A stretch of 64,000 nucleotides of DNA from Hyaloperonospora brassicae (Eukaryota > Oomycota > Peronosporomycetes > Peronosporales > Peronosporaceae). Made by a program: the position numbers and the translations under genes. Below are positions 56,456-64,000 of this stretch, piece by piece. Positions within the stretch are counted from its first letter, which is position 1, and every line of letters starts with the position of its first letter. Where the stretch lies: assembly GCA_947650285.1 (NCBI GenBank), contig CANTFL010001446.1, positions 372,001 through 436,000 of the forward strand, read 5' to 3'. The notes beneath the pieces were generated by a model. It saw only the letters and a list, made by a program, of their open reading frames with translations, was not told the DNA's origin and did not search any database.

Positions 56456-57524
56456 TAGGGCTCCTACCCGGGTTTTTTTGGGGGGTTGAGGGCACACCCC
56501 AGACCCCATCCCCCCAAAGGGATACCCACCCCCCGGGCCCTATGGGGGGTTTTCGGGGTGCAATGCAATACGTGCTCTGTCTTCCTTGTGTAATTGTTTA
56601 GTAGTAATGTAACGCACCATTATTTGAATCGATTGTGCAAGTGTCACTAGTGTTAATGTCGCCTCGTGCGAAGCTATGATTTTGAAGTAGAGAATCCAAA
56701 ATATCAATATACATGTTCAAGCATATTTGAATCTTGTAGGTGGAACAGACCTACGACTCGGAGGAGCTTCTACAGCCAGCTAAAGACATTATTCAAAAGC
56801 TTCAAGTATCTCAAGGCGGCTCTTAAGAATCCTGTTTACCTGCACGCCGTCATTCTCGACCCACGCATCAAGATTTTTTTGTTCAGCAAGGATGCAGGAC
56901 ATTTCGCTCAGTATGGCATCCATACTCGCATGATTCGTGAGAGCTTTGCTGTTGCTGCAAGCCGCTACAGCACTCATGCAGCCGTTCCCATGGCTACAGA
57001 CGAAGCAGGCGAAGAGGTCGACGATTTTAAAGATTTCATTATACAAAGCGGCAGAAGATTAATAACGTGGACGGGAAAATTGTGAAGAATTTGGGCTAAG
57101 ACCTGGCCGATAGGGTTATTGATCCTTTAGGATATTGACACCGTCGACAGGTGGATTTTCCTAGTTTGGGCGAGAGGGCGAGGCCCCTCTGGCAATTCCT
57201 GCTACCAGTGTCCCTTCCGAGCGTGCTTTCTCGATACGTTATTTAATTTGCAGGGATGAAAGGGCATCTCTTAACGGGGAAACCATTGAGATGCTGATTT
57301 GTATGCAGGACTGGTACAAGAAGTTGCCGAGGGTTGTTTTGTAGAGATGGTATATAATCTGTTGGAAAACTCTATGCAATATATACCGATATGTATCAAC
57401 AATAAAAAAACATATTTAAACCCCAAGCGACCCCCGGGGGGTTGCAGTACCCCCCAAATCCCACCATCCGGTCCCCTCCCCGGGAAGAAATCCTTGGGGG
57501 GTTCCAGTCCGGGTAGTAGCCCTA
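56456..57524 (+). mobile_element. hAT-superfamily DNA transposon, 1,069 bp, internally deleted
   Basis: Ends are TAGGGCTCCTACCCGG at 56456-56471 and, inverted, CCGGGTAGTAGCCCTA at 57509-57524: 16-bp terminal inverted repeats with one mismatch. They are followed inside by G/C runs (GGGGGG, CCCCCC) that also pair. The 8-bp duplication, the TIR size and the coding relic all fit hAT. The internal part holds only the C-terminal end of a transposase, so the copy is non-autonomous. Confidence 0.95.
56666..57343 (+). pseudogene. hAT transposase C-terminal (dimerisation) remnant
   Basis: The 139-codon block 56666-57085 contains YLKAALKNPVYLHAVILDPR (family: AAxxLDPRxK). After frame breaks come LAIPATSVPSERAFS and NGETIEMLICMQDWYKK, the hAT dimerisation domain hallmark (ATSVPSERxFS). 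The catalytic RNase H-like core is missing, so no transposase activity is possible. Confidence 0.88.
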
Positions 57525-57532
57525 ACCATAAA
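57525..57532. repeat. hAT target-site duplication, right (8 bp)
   Basis: ACCATAAA, matching 56448-56455. Copy-A homology resumes directly after it. Confidence 0.93.
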
Positions 57533-58102
57533 CACACCCTGTAATTGTGTAGCCATGTACGGATCGAACCGGCACTCTTTACGAAGCCAATGGATAGATC
57601 ACGTCGCCTCTTTTTCTCCCTTCTTTATCACCAACACACCAAGTACATAGCCCATTTCGGAGAGGTTCACCCGTGAGTTGGGCACGTGAACATAACGAAG
57701 AAACAGTACTATCCTGTCATAAACGACATTCCGTCTCGCCCTGATGTCATCAGCTGTAAGTCGTCCCGCCTCTGCGATAGGAATCTTGTCGTAGGCTTCG
57801 TCAAGTCGGTACCCAAACTCACGCCAGTCGCTGAACTTCTGCTCCACTGCTTCCGCTTGTAGATCACTTAGCGCCATTTGCAAAGCAGAAGCGCGGGACT
57901 TCATGTCTGGACGCTTTCCAAACGCTAAGAGAAGCGACAGCAGCTTTTCGGCAGCTCGATGATTGAAGCCTCATTAACGCGTTGCTTATCAGACGTACCA
58001 TCGTACACGCAGGCGTACTCGCTCCACCGCACAAGGTCCGCAACGATTTGCTCCTCGTGCTCTCCTTGGACATTAATTTCCATTAAGAAGTGGGACGGAT
58101 AT

Positions 58103-58572
58103 TGTAACGGGTCACGTTCTTGCTCGAAGAACTGAGCAAGGCCTTGTGTTGATCAGAATACATGGGTGCTTACGCCGGACGGCACATACACTTGGCGTGA
58201 GGAAGCGCGACCAAGTTAATACAGGACCCGAAAGCTCAGTCTTGATGGAAAAGAAGAACTGTTATTTAATATAGCTATTTCCTAGCTAAATCGTCTTTCG
58301 TATTATTCTGACTATATTAAACTACTGTCTTCTTTGTGGGTCTTCTGTCCACCACCTATTGCGCGCGTCCAGCAGCGGTTGGTGGTTAAATTGATTGAAG
58401 TACACGGTACATCAACCAAGAAGTGAACCCCTCCACGGATATTACCCTTTTAGGTAATATTCCGACAAGATCACTTTTCTCGAGTGATGCTGATTGATTA
58501 TTATCAAAATAGATAATATTCAAAAATTGCTACTTTCGTATCATTTTTTTGTAATGGGTTCACCTCGTTACA
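58103..58572. repeat. solo LTR, 470 bp, with 5-bp target duplication
   Basis: Begins TGTAACG and ends CGTTACA (perfect 7-bp inverted termini with TG..CA ends). It is flanked by GATAT at 58098-58102 and 58573-58577. Copy A has GATAT once and no insert (about 4788-4793). No internal retroelement sequence remains, so it is the product of LTR-LTR recombination. Confidence 0.92.
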
Positions 58573-58997
58573 GATATCGCTCCGTCCAATACTCGCCCGA
58601 ACCGTTTACCGGTTCGATGAGTGCCTTGGATAGCGATTCCTGGTCAAGAAACCATTTCTCTCCTCGTCGTTTGGGTGGGTGAGGTCGGTTGCGTCCACTG
58701 CGGAGTCGCGTGACATCATCAGACTCGGTGTGACAGACGACGCGTTCGTCTTCCCAGGATACCAATCAGTGAGCAACTTGAAGGCGTCATCGGTTCGGAC
58801 ACTAATCGTGGGCGACGAGCCGGCAGTTCTCCACAGAACAATGGCAGAGACCGTGGAAAGACGACACAGCAGGCGGAGCTTGTCTCGGGTAGCTGTTCGA
58901 CACTGTGCGGAATGGGAAGTAACGTCTGCACACTACTTGCCTCGCAGCGTGCGGACCACCCAAGTAGCTGCCAGCTGTTATCACAGGAGACCTGGTC

Positions 58998-59052
58998 TGT
59001 AACGGGGTCACACAATGTGTGTGGTTTACACAAGGGACGGAGTCCCATTACA
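58998..59052. repeat. 55-bp LTR relic with inverted termini
   Basis: TGTAACGGGGTC at one end and GAGTCCCATTACA at the other form imperfect inverted termini like those of the solo LTR at 58103 (TGTAACGGGTCAC). It is probably an LTR reduced to its ends. It starts exactly at the edge of duplication copy B. Confidence 0.6.
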
Positions 59053-59149
59053 AATGATATTAGAAAACCATATTAGTTGTTAAAGGATGACGTGTGTCAG
59101 CCACCGAATTTAGTGATCCTTCCGGAGGCATTAGATCGAACGTTAGTTA

Positions 59150-59470
59150 GTGTCTAAAGGAAGTACGTTCGTCTGAGGTATTTTTTCGATAAAAAATAAT
59201 CAAATTCGGAGATTTATAGCTACACACTCACCCTTGGACACGTATTAAGACCCCTGAAATAGCGGTCCTTCTTTAAATACATAACATCCTAAATTAAGTG
59301 ATGCACACTATACATATTTAGATTTGTACACACGTCTCCTCAATACAGGACTCTTTTGTGTCAGCACACAGCCTTGTGTATGAGATCCGCTCTCATTATC
59401 CGGTACACCTCCCAATAAGAACCCATAATACTACCATTTCTCCTATTTTATAATGGGTTCTTATGCTGGT
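59150..59470 (-). repeat. LTR-like segment, inverted relative to 60.43 kb
   Basis: Reverse complement shares long blocks with 60440-60700: AATGGTAGTATTA, GTGTACCGGATAATGAGAG, TGTGCTGACACAAAAGAGTC and GACCGCTATTTCAGGGGTCT. No internal element sequence lies next to it on the low-coordinate side. Confidence 0.75.
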
Positions 59471-59627
59471 CATCCACACCGTGATCCGTCAAATGCTCTG
59501 TGAACTTTAAGTAGATCGATATGATGGCGTTTAATTTTCGATAGATCTCCACTTCACGATGATCTTTTCGTCTCTATCGCGCATATAAATTATGTGCGAG
59601 TCAATTGTCAAGCAGAAAAGCTCGTCC

Positions 59628-59756
59628 ATGATGGCCTTTGCTATCTCGTACCGCGCAGCAGTGGACCCTTACGACGCATCCGATCAAACGCAAACCATTC
59701 AGCAGCAGCAAGTGAGTAAACAGCTGCTACTAAAGAACAATTCCCAGGTTCCTTAG
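59628..59756 (+). CDS. short ORF with splice donor, candidate first exon
   Basis: ATG at 59628-59630 opens 42 codons (MMAFAISYRAAVDPYDASDQ, then a Gln run) with a GTGAGT donor at 59712. It would be antisense to the end of the gene below. No second exon or domain found. Confidence 0.22.
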   Translation: MMAFAISYRAAVDPYDASDQTQTIQQQQVSKQLLLKNNSQVP

Positions 59757-60400
59757 TGACCAACTATCGGATTGATAGCGTTTATATGAGACGACACAAG
59801 TTGTGCGTGGTGACAGTCGTCTCCCCTAACGAGCTCACAAAGCACGTCGGCACACGAGCGCTCGTTTCTTGCAGGATAAATCTGACCATCATTGCTAATC
59901 TTGCTATTGTCTGGCGCTGCTGCATTTTCAAAGATCGACCGCAGCAACTCCGGGCACCTGATCAGGTCAAAGACACATTGCACATCCACAAAGAGTCAGA
60001 AAATAATTATCCGGAGGTCGGATTGAAACAGACACAAGCACTGCATTGTGTATGTGTGGCACCTGATCACCTAGTCGAGTTGCTGTAATTGGCCACCACA
60101 ACGATCGTGCGACGCCCGTTATCAATCGATCGAGTAGCTTTAAGTGGCTGCGATAGAGAAGGAACAGCTGCTGCACTGTCGTCCGTGCGCAAACTCCGCT
60201 CTGCTTAGCAACAAGACGGTCTCCTGCAGTCATGCAGGCAATGTAGTCTAATAAGTAGATAAACTCGTACAGCACCACAACTAGACAAATGGCAGGTACG
60301 ACAAAAATCAAAGCGGCACGCAGGTCACATGCTGTGCCTCTTTGCTTCTCGCCGAGGAAGCTCACGCGGCCGTACGGCTGATTTGCTGCTCGTATCTTAA
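59753..60400 (-). pseudogene. membrane-protein gene fragment between inverted LTRs
   Basis: A minus-strand coding stretch with a hydrophobic segment (AALIFVVPAICLVVVLYEFI, about 60255-60320) is followed by a basic/polar part (LLYRSHLKLLDRLITGVARS). After a probable intron around 59990-60075 comes a hydrophilic tail (LIRCPELLRSIFENAAAPDN) with a stop at 59753-59755. No ATG starts the frame. Upstream it stays open to the edge of the LTR-like segment at about 60430, so the 5' end was probably removed by the insertion. Composition resembles host genes more than the surrounding repeats. No family is recognised. Confidence 0.4.
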
Positions 60401-60429
60401 GCGTTTTTGACGTTGTTCTGAGCGCTATT

Positions 60430-60956
60430 TATAAAAGGAAAATGGTAGTATTAGGGTTACTTTTTGGGTAGTGTACCGGATAATGAGAGTGGATTTCATA
60501 CGCAATGCTTTGTGCTGACACAAAAGAGTCATGTATTACGGAGGTGTGTGTACAAAGCTAAATATATTTATGTGCCATTTTGTATGTATAAGTGTGCAGT
60601 ACTTCGTTAAAAGGTTACGGCACTTATATAAGGACCGCTATTTCAGGGGTCTGTGAACGTGTCAAAGGGGTAGTGTGTACCCATAAATCTTTTGAAATTT
60701 AGTTTTCATTTTGATCTGCGAAAGACACGTGCCTTTCTAAGGCGTCTTGCGATCGTTTGATAGTATATCATATGCGTTGTTGAGGCAGCTACTCTTAGAG
60801 CACTCTATGCTATGATTCTCGAGATCGTTTGGTTCACTGGAATAGAGAGCGGAAGATCTCTCAGCTTGCTGACTCTCAGAGTCGGGTTCTAAAACGTGAG
60901 TTGCTAGTAGAGCGCTAAGTCTTCATCTGACTTGGAAGCTGTGTATCTCCGCTACA
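60430..60956 (+). repeat. Gypsy 5' LTR (start uncertain)
   Basis: Ends CTCCGCTACA at 60956. A TGG occurs shortly after (TTGGTAGCACTTG), compatible with a primer-binding site. It shares blocks with 59150-59470 (inverted) and with 51300-51614. The expected TGTAGCGG-type start was not found, so the left end may be truncated. Confidence 0.65.
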
Positions 60957-61014
60957 CTTGGTAGCACTTGTAGTCATTCAACGCCTGAGTCTTTAAGAAT
61001 GATACTCTGTGAGG

Positions 61015-61970
61015 ATGGAACAATCCACATCCCTCGCTGAGGCCCAAAAGGTCGCGCTTGATAAGCTGACCGCGGCCGTGGGCCCATAATACTTGATTTT
61101 TTCGCTGCGCAAGGTCCCGATGTGCTAAATGCACGTGTAGAGGCCTCCATGCAATTGTAAATAGCCCTTGTAGGGCAGGTACAAAATTAATCAGCGTCGG
61201 CTATGCCAACACGATTTGTGGAAATGCCAACCGAAGAGGCTAAGCCCTGTTCACTTCGGGTGGAATTCAAACATTTTTCCGGAAAGATGGGAGAAATTAT
61301 CACCCTCTGGATCCATGAGATTGAGATGGTCATGAGATCGGGATAAATATCACTGGAGCATCAGCGAGCCTCGATGGTCATCTCTAAGCTCGATGGAAGA
61401 TCTAGAGAGTGAGCTCTGACGAGTGGCACGTCTGTAGACTTGACGTCTCCCACATGTTATTAGCTCATGTTGGACGTGTTAAGGGTTTATCGCCGCCTAA
61501 CCTGGCTTATCGCGTGCGCTCACGCTTCTTGTCTACCCGTCAGGGTAAGAGTAAGTTAACGGACTATGTCCGAGAGTTGAGAACTCTAATGATGGCTATG
61601 CAGTCCGACCCTCTACGTGAGATAGTCTATGTGACTGTCTGCATGGAAGGTCTTCGCACTGGCGTAGACAAACCGAAGTCCTTTGGATCCTTTCCCTTAC
61701 TTTTGAAGAAGCTGTGAGCATTGCTTAGAATGCTTAGCACAACTTCAAGTCGGCCATAATTGGTTGGAATAGGTACAACCCAAAATTTGCGGGGACAACC
61801 TTAGCAAACACGTCGGCTTACTGCAGGCCTGAACCGATAGATCTCAGCCATGCTGAAGATGAAGGTGAAAATGAACTTCAGGTTGACGATCAACAACAGG
61901 AAGTGATACGTTGTTATACGTGCGGAAGAACTAAACACTTGCGTCCCATTTGTTCTTCGCGCAACCAGCG
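61015..61970 (+). pseudogene. Gypsy gag with CCHC zinc knuckle, broken
   Basis: ATG at 61015-61017 opens MEQSTSLAEAQKVALDKLTA but hits TAA within 25 codons. Later blocks are 61409-61717, a retrotransposon-gag segment (AYRVRSRFLSTRQGKSKLTD, VYVTVCMEGLRTGVDK), and a knuckle C-x2-C-x4-H-x4-C at 61912-61953 (CYTCGRTKHLRPIC). This gives Gypsy gag order with several stops. Confidence 0.8.
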
Positions 61971-62370
61971 CCAGACCAATGTGAGTCAAAACCCGGGCTT
62001 CCACTAGAAATCTGGTATGGCATGGTGAAACGTCAATACCCAGTAGTCGCAGGGTGCCCTACTGGGATAGAACTAGGTTCTTTCACAGCTCCACGAGGCA
62101 GCAGAAAATAGGGCTTAGCGCCACTGAGCTCTGTGCCCGTCATCACAGAGCGTTGATACAAGCTTGGATTTAATTTCGCCGAGGCGACAGTGAAAATATT
62201 CGAGAAGCAATGGTCGATATTTAATCGATCTAGCCGCTTCATGCAATTATGCTTGATAACATTCCCTTGAGAGGAGTGAGCGATACACTGAAGCGCTTAT
62301 AGAGCATGAGGGTGGCTCAATCACCGTTTGTTTAGCGAATAGTAGTCGCGTTACTGTACCGAGAGTTACG

Positions 62371-62556
62371 TTGAGTTTAGGTGTGAAGTTTTTGGACTTT
62401 GACACCATTGGACGAAGCCTTTTTCTCGAAGTAGATTCGAGATATGATCTTATCCTTGGTATGATCTGGCTAGAACGCAATGAGCCATGGATTGATTGGA
62501 GATCTAAGACCTTAGGCGAACGCGCACAGTTACTAATGAAGTGTGGAGATTCATAA
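62371..62556 (+). pseudogene. Gypsy protease C-terminal remnant
   Basis: The block FLEVDSRYDLILGMIWLERN followed by PWIDWRSKTL matches the end of Gypsy retropepsins (YDLILGMDWL..HxPxIDWxxxT). The Asp of GMDWL is Ile here. The active-site D-T/S-G region upstream is not readable. Confidence 0.75.
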
Positions 62557-63579
62557 ACCCATCTAGTCTAGGCAACAAAAGCACTAAAGTCGCGAACCAT
62601 TAGCATCGGATGTCAACGTGTTGGACATTGGTATGTCCGAATGAAGTAACTTTCATGTCAATGACATAAAAATTGAGCGGAGATTTTTCACCGTATGTGA
62701 AGCAATTTGTACTCCGTTGAGTGATACTCGTTGTGATAATGAGTCACTGCATGCTACAGGCATGGTTGGCCTAGGGCAGAGACATCAAGAATGTAATTCC
62801 TCTGATGTGAGTGGGGTGGCGTGTCAAATTACACAGAGTGAGGGTGGCCGTGATGGCACCTCACTGAATGTCGGTAATGACATTGATGGCGAGAAGCTAG
62901 AGTGTTCAGGGCTGGGCCAGGATGCTATACGTGAAGTGGTTGTGTAAATCCGCTTGGTGAAGTGTTCGAGTTACGTAACACTTCACCAGATGTCGTTCAA
63001 GACATGAGCTCTCGTACAGAGCGTGCTATTATAAATAGCAAACACGGGGACCCTATTTTCCCGGCCTCTAGGATGAGTAAGGTTTCTGTGAGGAAACAAT
63101 CCCGGCATCGGGTGGCAACTGTTCAGCGCCCAAAGTCTAAGAAGTCACGAAGTGATATTAGTAATAATACACTATATACACTTGTCAATGAGTTGACTGG
63201 CCAGATTGATGGCAATACTAGTCTTGAGACTCTTCCATCCTTGGATACTCTCTTTGAACTAGACGAAATGTCTGACGGCGAATTTAGCCAAGCCTTACAG
63301 GCAGGAGAATAATCCGAGTTAGTGGTCATTCGGCCTGATATTGAGCTGAACTCATCCTCGTTATTGGACGAGTCTATCCTTGAGGACACAAAGGCGGCAT
63401 TGGATGCCCGTAGTAGATCGTCGATCCTTAAGGATCCTATTGATCATTTCCATCCTTTGGTAAAGAAGTTTCAAGACGTGGTGTGTCACAAGCCACCGTC
63501 CGCCTTACCTCCCGATAGAGGTGTACGTCATTAAATTGACTTGGTTCCTGTAGCTAAATACTGCGTAACACGGCAGTGG

Positions 63580-64000
63580 CCTTACCGAAGGAACAGTGCG
63601 ACGTCATTGAAGACTTCTTTCGTGCAAAGTACGCGGCAGGAATGGTACGTGAGAGCAAATCTTCCCATTCCACACCGACCTTATGTGTCAAAATACTCAA
63701 TTGAAAGTGGCGCATTGTTCATGCTTACAATGAGCTTAATGCGGCCACCACCCCGGCTCAGACACCAACTCCGAAAAAGGATGTTCTTTAAAACAAATGT
63801 AGGGATGTACAATGTACAGTGAGCTCGACTTGGTCGATGGATATTACCAGCTGTTCATGCGAGAAAGCGATATTCCGCTGACAGCGGTCAGCACTCCGAG
63901 CGGTATGCTCTGGGAGTGGCTTGTTATGCCACAAGGGAAATCAAATGTTCCGGCTACACTCAATTGTCTGGCAATGAAATTGTTCAGACCTCACAGAGGA
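63580..64000 (+). pseudogene. Gypsy reverse transcriptase N-terminal part, cut by window end
   Basis: Fragments in shifting frames give the fingers region, then SELDLVDGYYQLFMRESDIP, LTAVSTPSGMLWEWLVMPQG and the start of the palm (LNCLAMKLFRPH) at about 63820-64000. These match Gypsy RT (LDLxDGYxQIxMxxxDxxxT). The catalytic YVDD would lie just beyond the window. Confidence 0.8.

Larger units (their letters stand above)
55714..58884 (-). pseudogene. degenerate RxLR-dEER/(L)WY-type effector pseudogene, copy B
   Basis: Counterpart of 4480-6105 with the same hydrophobic N-terminal stretch, DEER at 58657-58668, and the W/Y/L-spaced C-terminal blocks (for example WLRSNVHPNDVYETL at about 56370-56425 and LFQWLRSY near 55830). 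It is broken by frameshifts shared with copy A, by additional ones (for example around 56200 and 56430), by a hAT element at 56456-57524 and by a solo LTR at 58103-58572. Shared lesions mean the gene was probably already dead, or dying, when duplicated. Family assignment is by motif layout only. Confidence 0.55.
51622..58997 (-). repeat. segmental duplication, copy B (inverted)
   Basis: Reverse-complement counterpart of 4370-10215. Its 7.38 kb falls to about 5.82 kb once the hAT element with one target copy (1,077 bp) and the solo LTR with one target copy (475 bp) are removed. It starts seven bases after an LTR end and stops exactly where a TGTAACGGGGTC LTR-type terminus begins. Confidence 0.9.
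60430..64000 (+). mobile_element. decayed Ty3/Gypsy element, cut by the window end
   Basis: An LTR-like segment (about 60430-60956) is followed by gag, zinc knuckle, protease and the start of reverse transcriptase, all broken. It is a different family from the 28.5-43.2 kb element: no GATC enrichment, a different gag, a shorter LTR. Confidence 0.85.

Overview
The window is eukaryotic and most likely oomycete: a Phytophthora-like organism or a downy mildew. The evidence is short introns with GT..AG ends and GTACGT/GTGCGT donors, GC-rich compact genes, Copia, Gypsy and LINE elements, and two decayed copies of a gene with the layout of an RxLR-dEER/WY-type secreted effector. I see no bacterial operons, CRISPR arrays or rRNA.

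Layout. 1-4.3 kb: unassigned sequence holding a 5'-truncated LINE between an 18-bp direct repeat. 4.37-10.2 kb: copy A of a segmental duplication (effector pseudogene, multi-pass membrane gene, GINS subunit SLD5, unknown three-exon gene). 10.2-16.7 kb: gene-dense euchromatin (end of the three-exon gene, nucleoside diphosphate kinase, a two-exon polytopic membrane protein, the SART1/Snu66 splicing factor). 16.7-51.6 kb: repeat-rich and AT-rich. It holds a decayed Copia element (18.9-23.8 kb) whose 5' LTR carries a mitochondrial nad9 fragment, a 14.65-kb Gypsy element (28.5-43.2 kb), a LINE remnant and a decayed pogo/Tigger-like transposase gene. 51.6-59.0 kb: copy B of the duplication in inverted orientation, interrupted by a 1,069-bp hAT element (8-bp target duplication) and a 470-bp solo LTR (5-bp target duplication). 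59-64 kb: LTR remnants, an interrupted membrane-protein gene, and a second decayed Gypsy element running off the end.

How the parts fit. The housekeeping genes act in genome duplication (SLD5), nucleotide metabolism (NDK) and splicing (SART1), and they sit at the edge of a transposon-rich block. The inverted duplication doubled SLD5 with both copies intact, cut the adjacent gene at its second exon, and carried a virulence-type gene that has decayed in both copies. Each insertion in copy B can be read against copy A as the empty site, and the Copia 3' LTR likewise shows the empty site of the mitochondrial insertion.

Most notable: the large Gypsy element has two RNase H domains, a chromodomain, very dense GATC sites, an internal 45-bp repeat and a 3-kb 3' region with antisense ORFs. 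This layout recalls plant Tat-lineage elements. Exon boundaries, domain calls and identities were read by eye and not computed.
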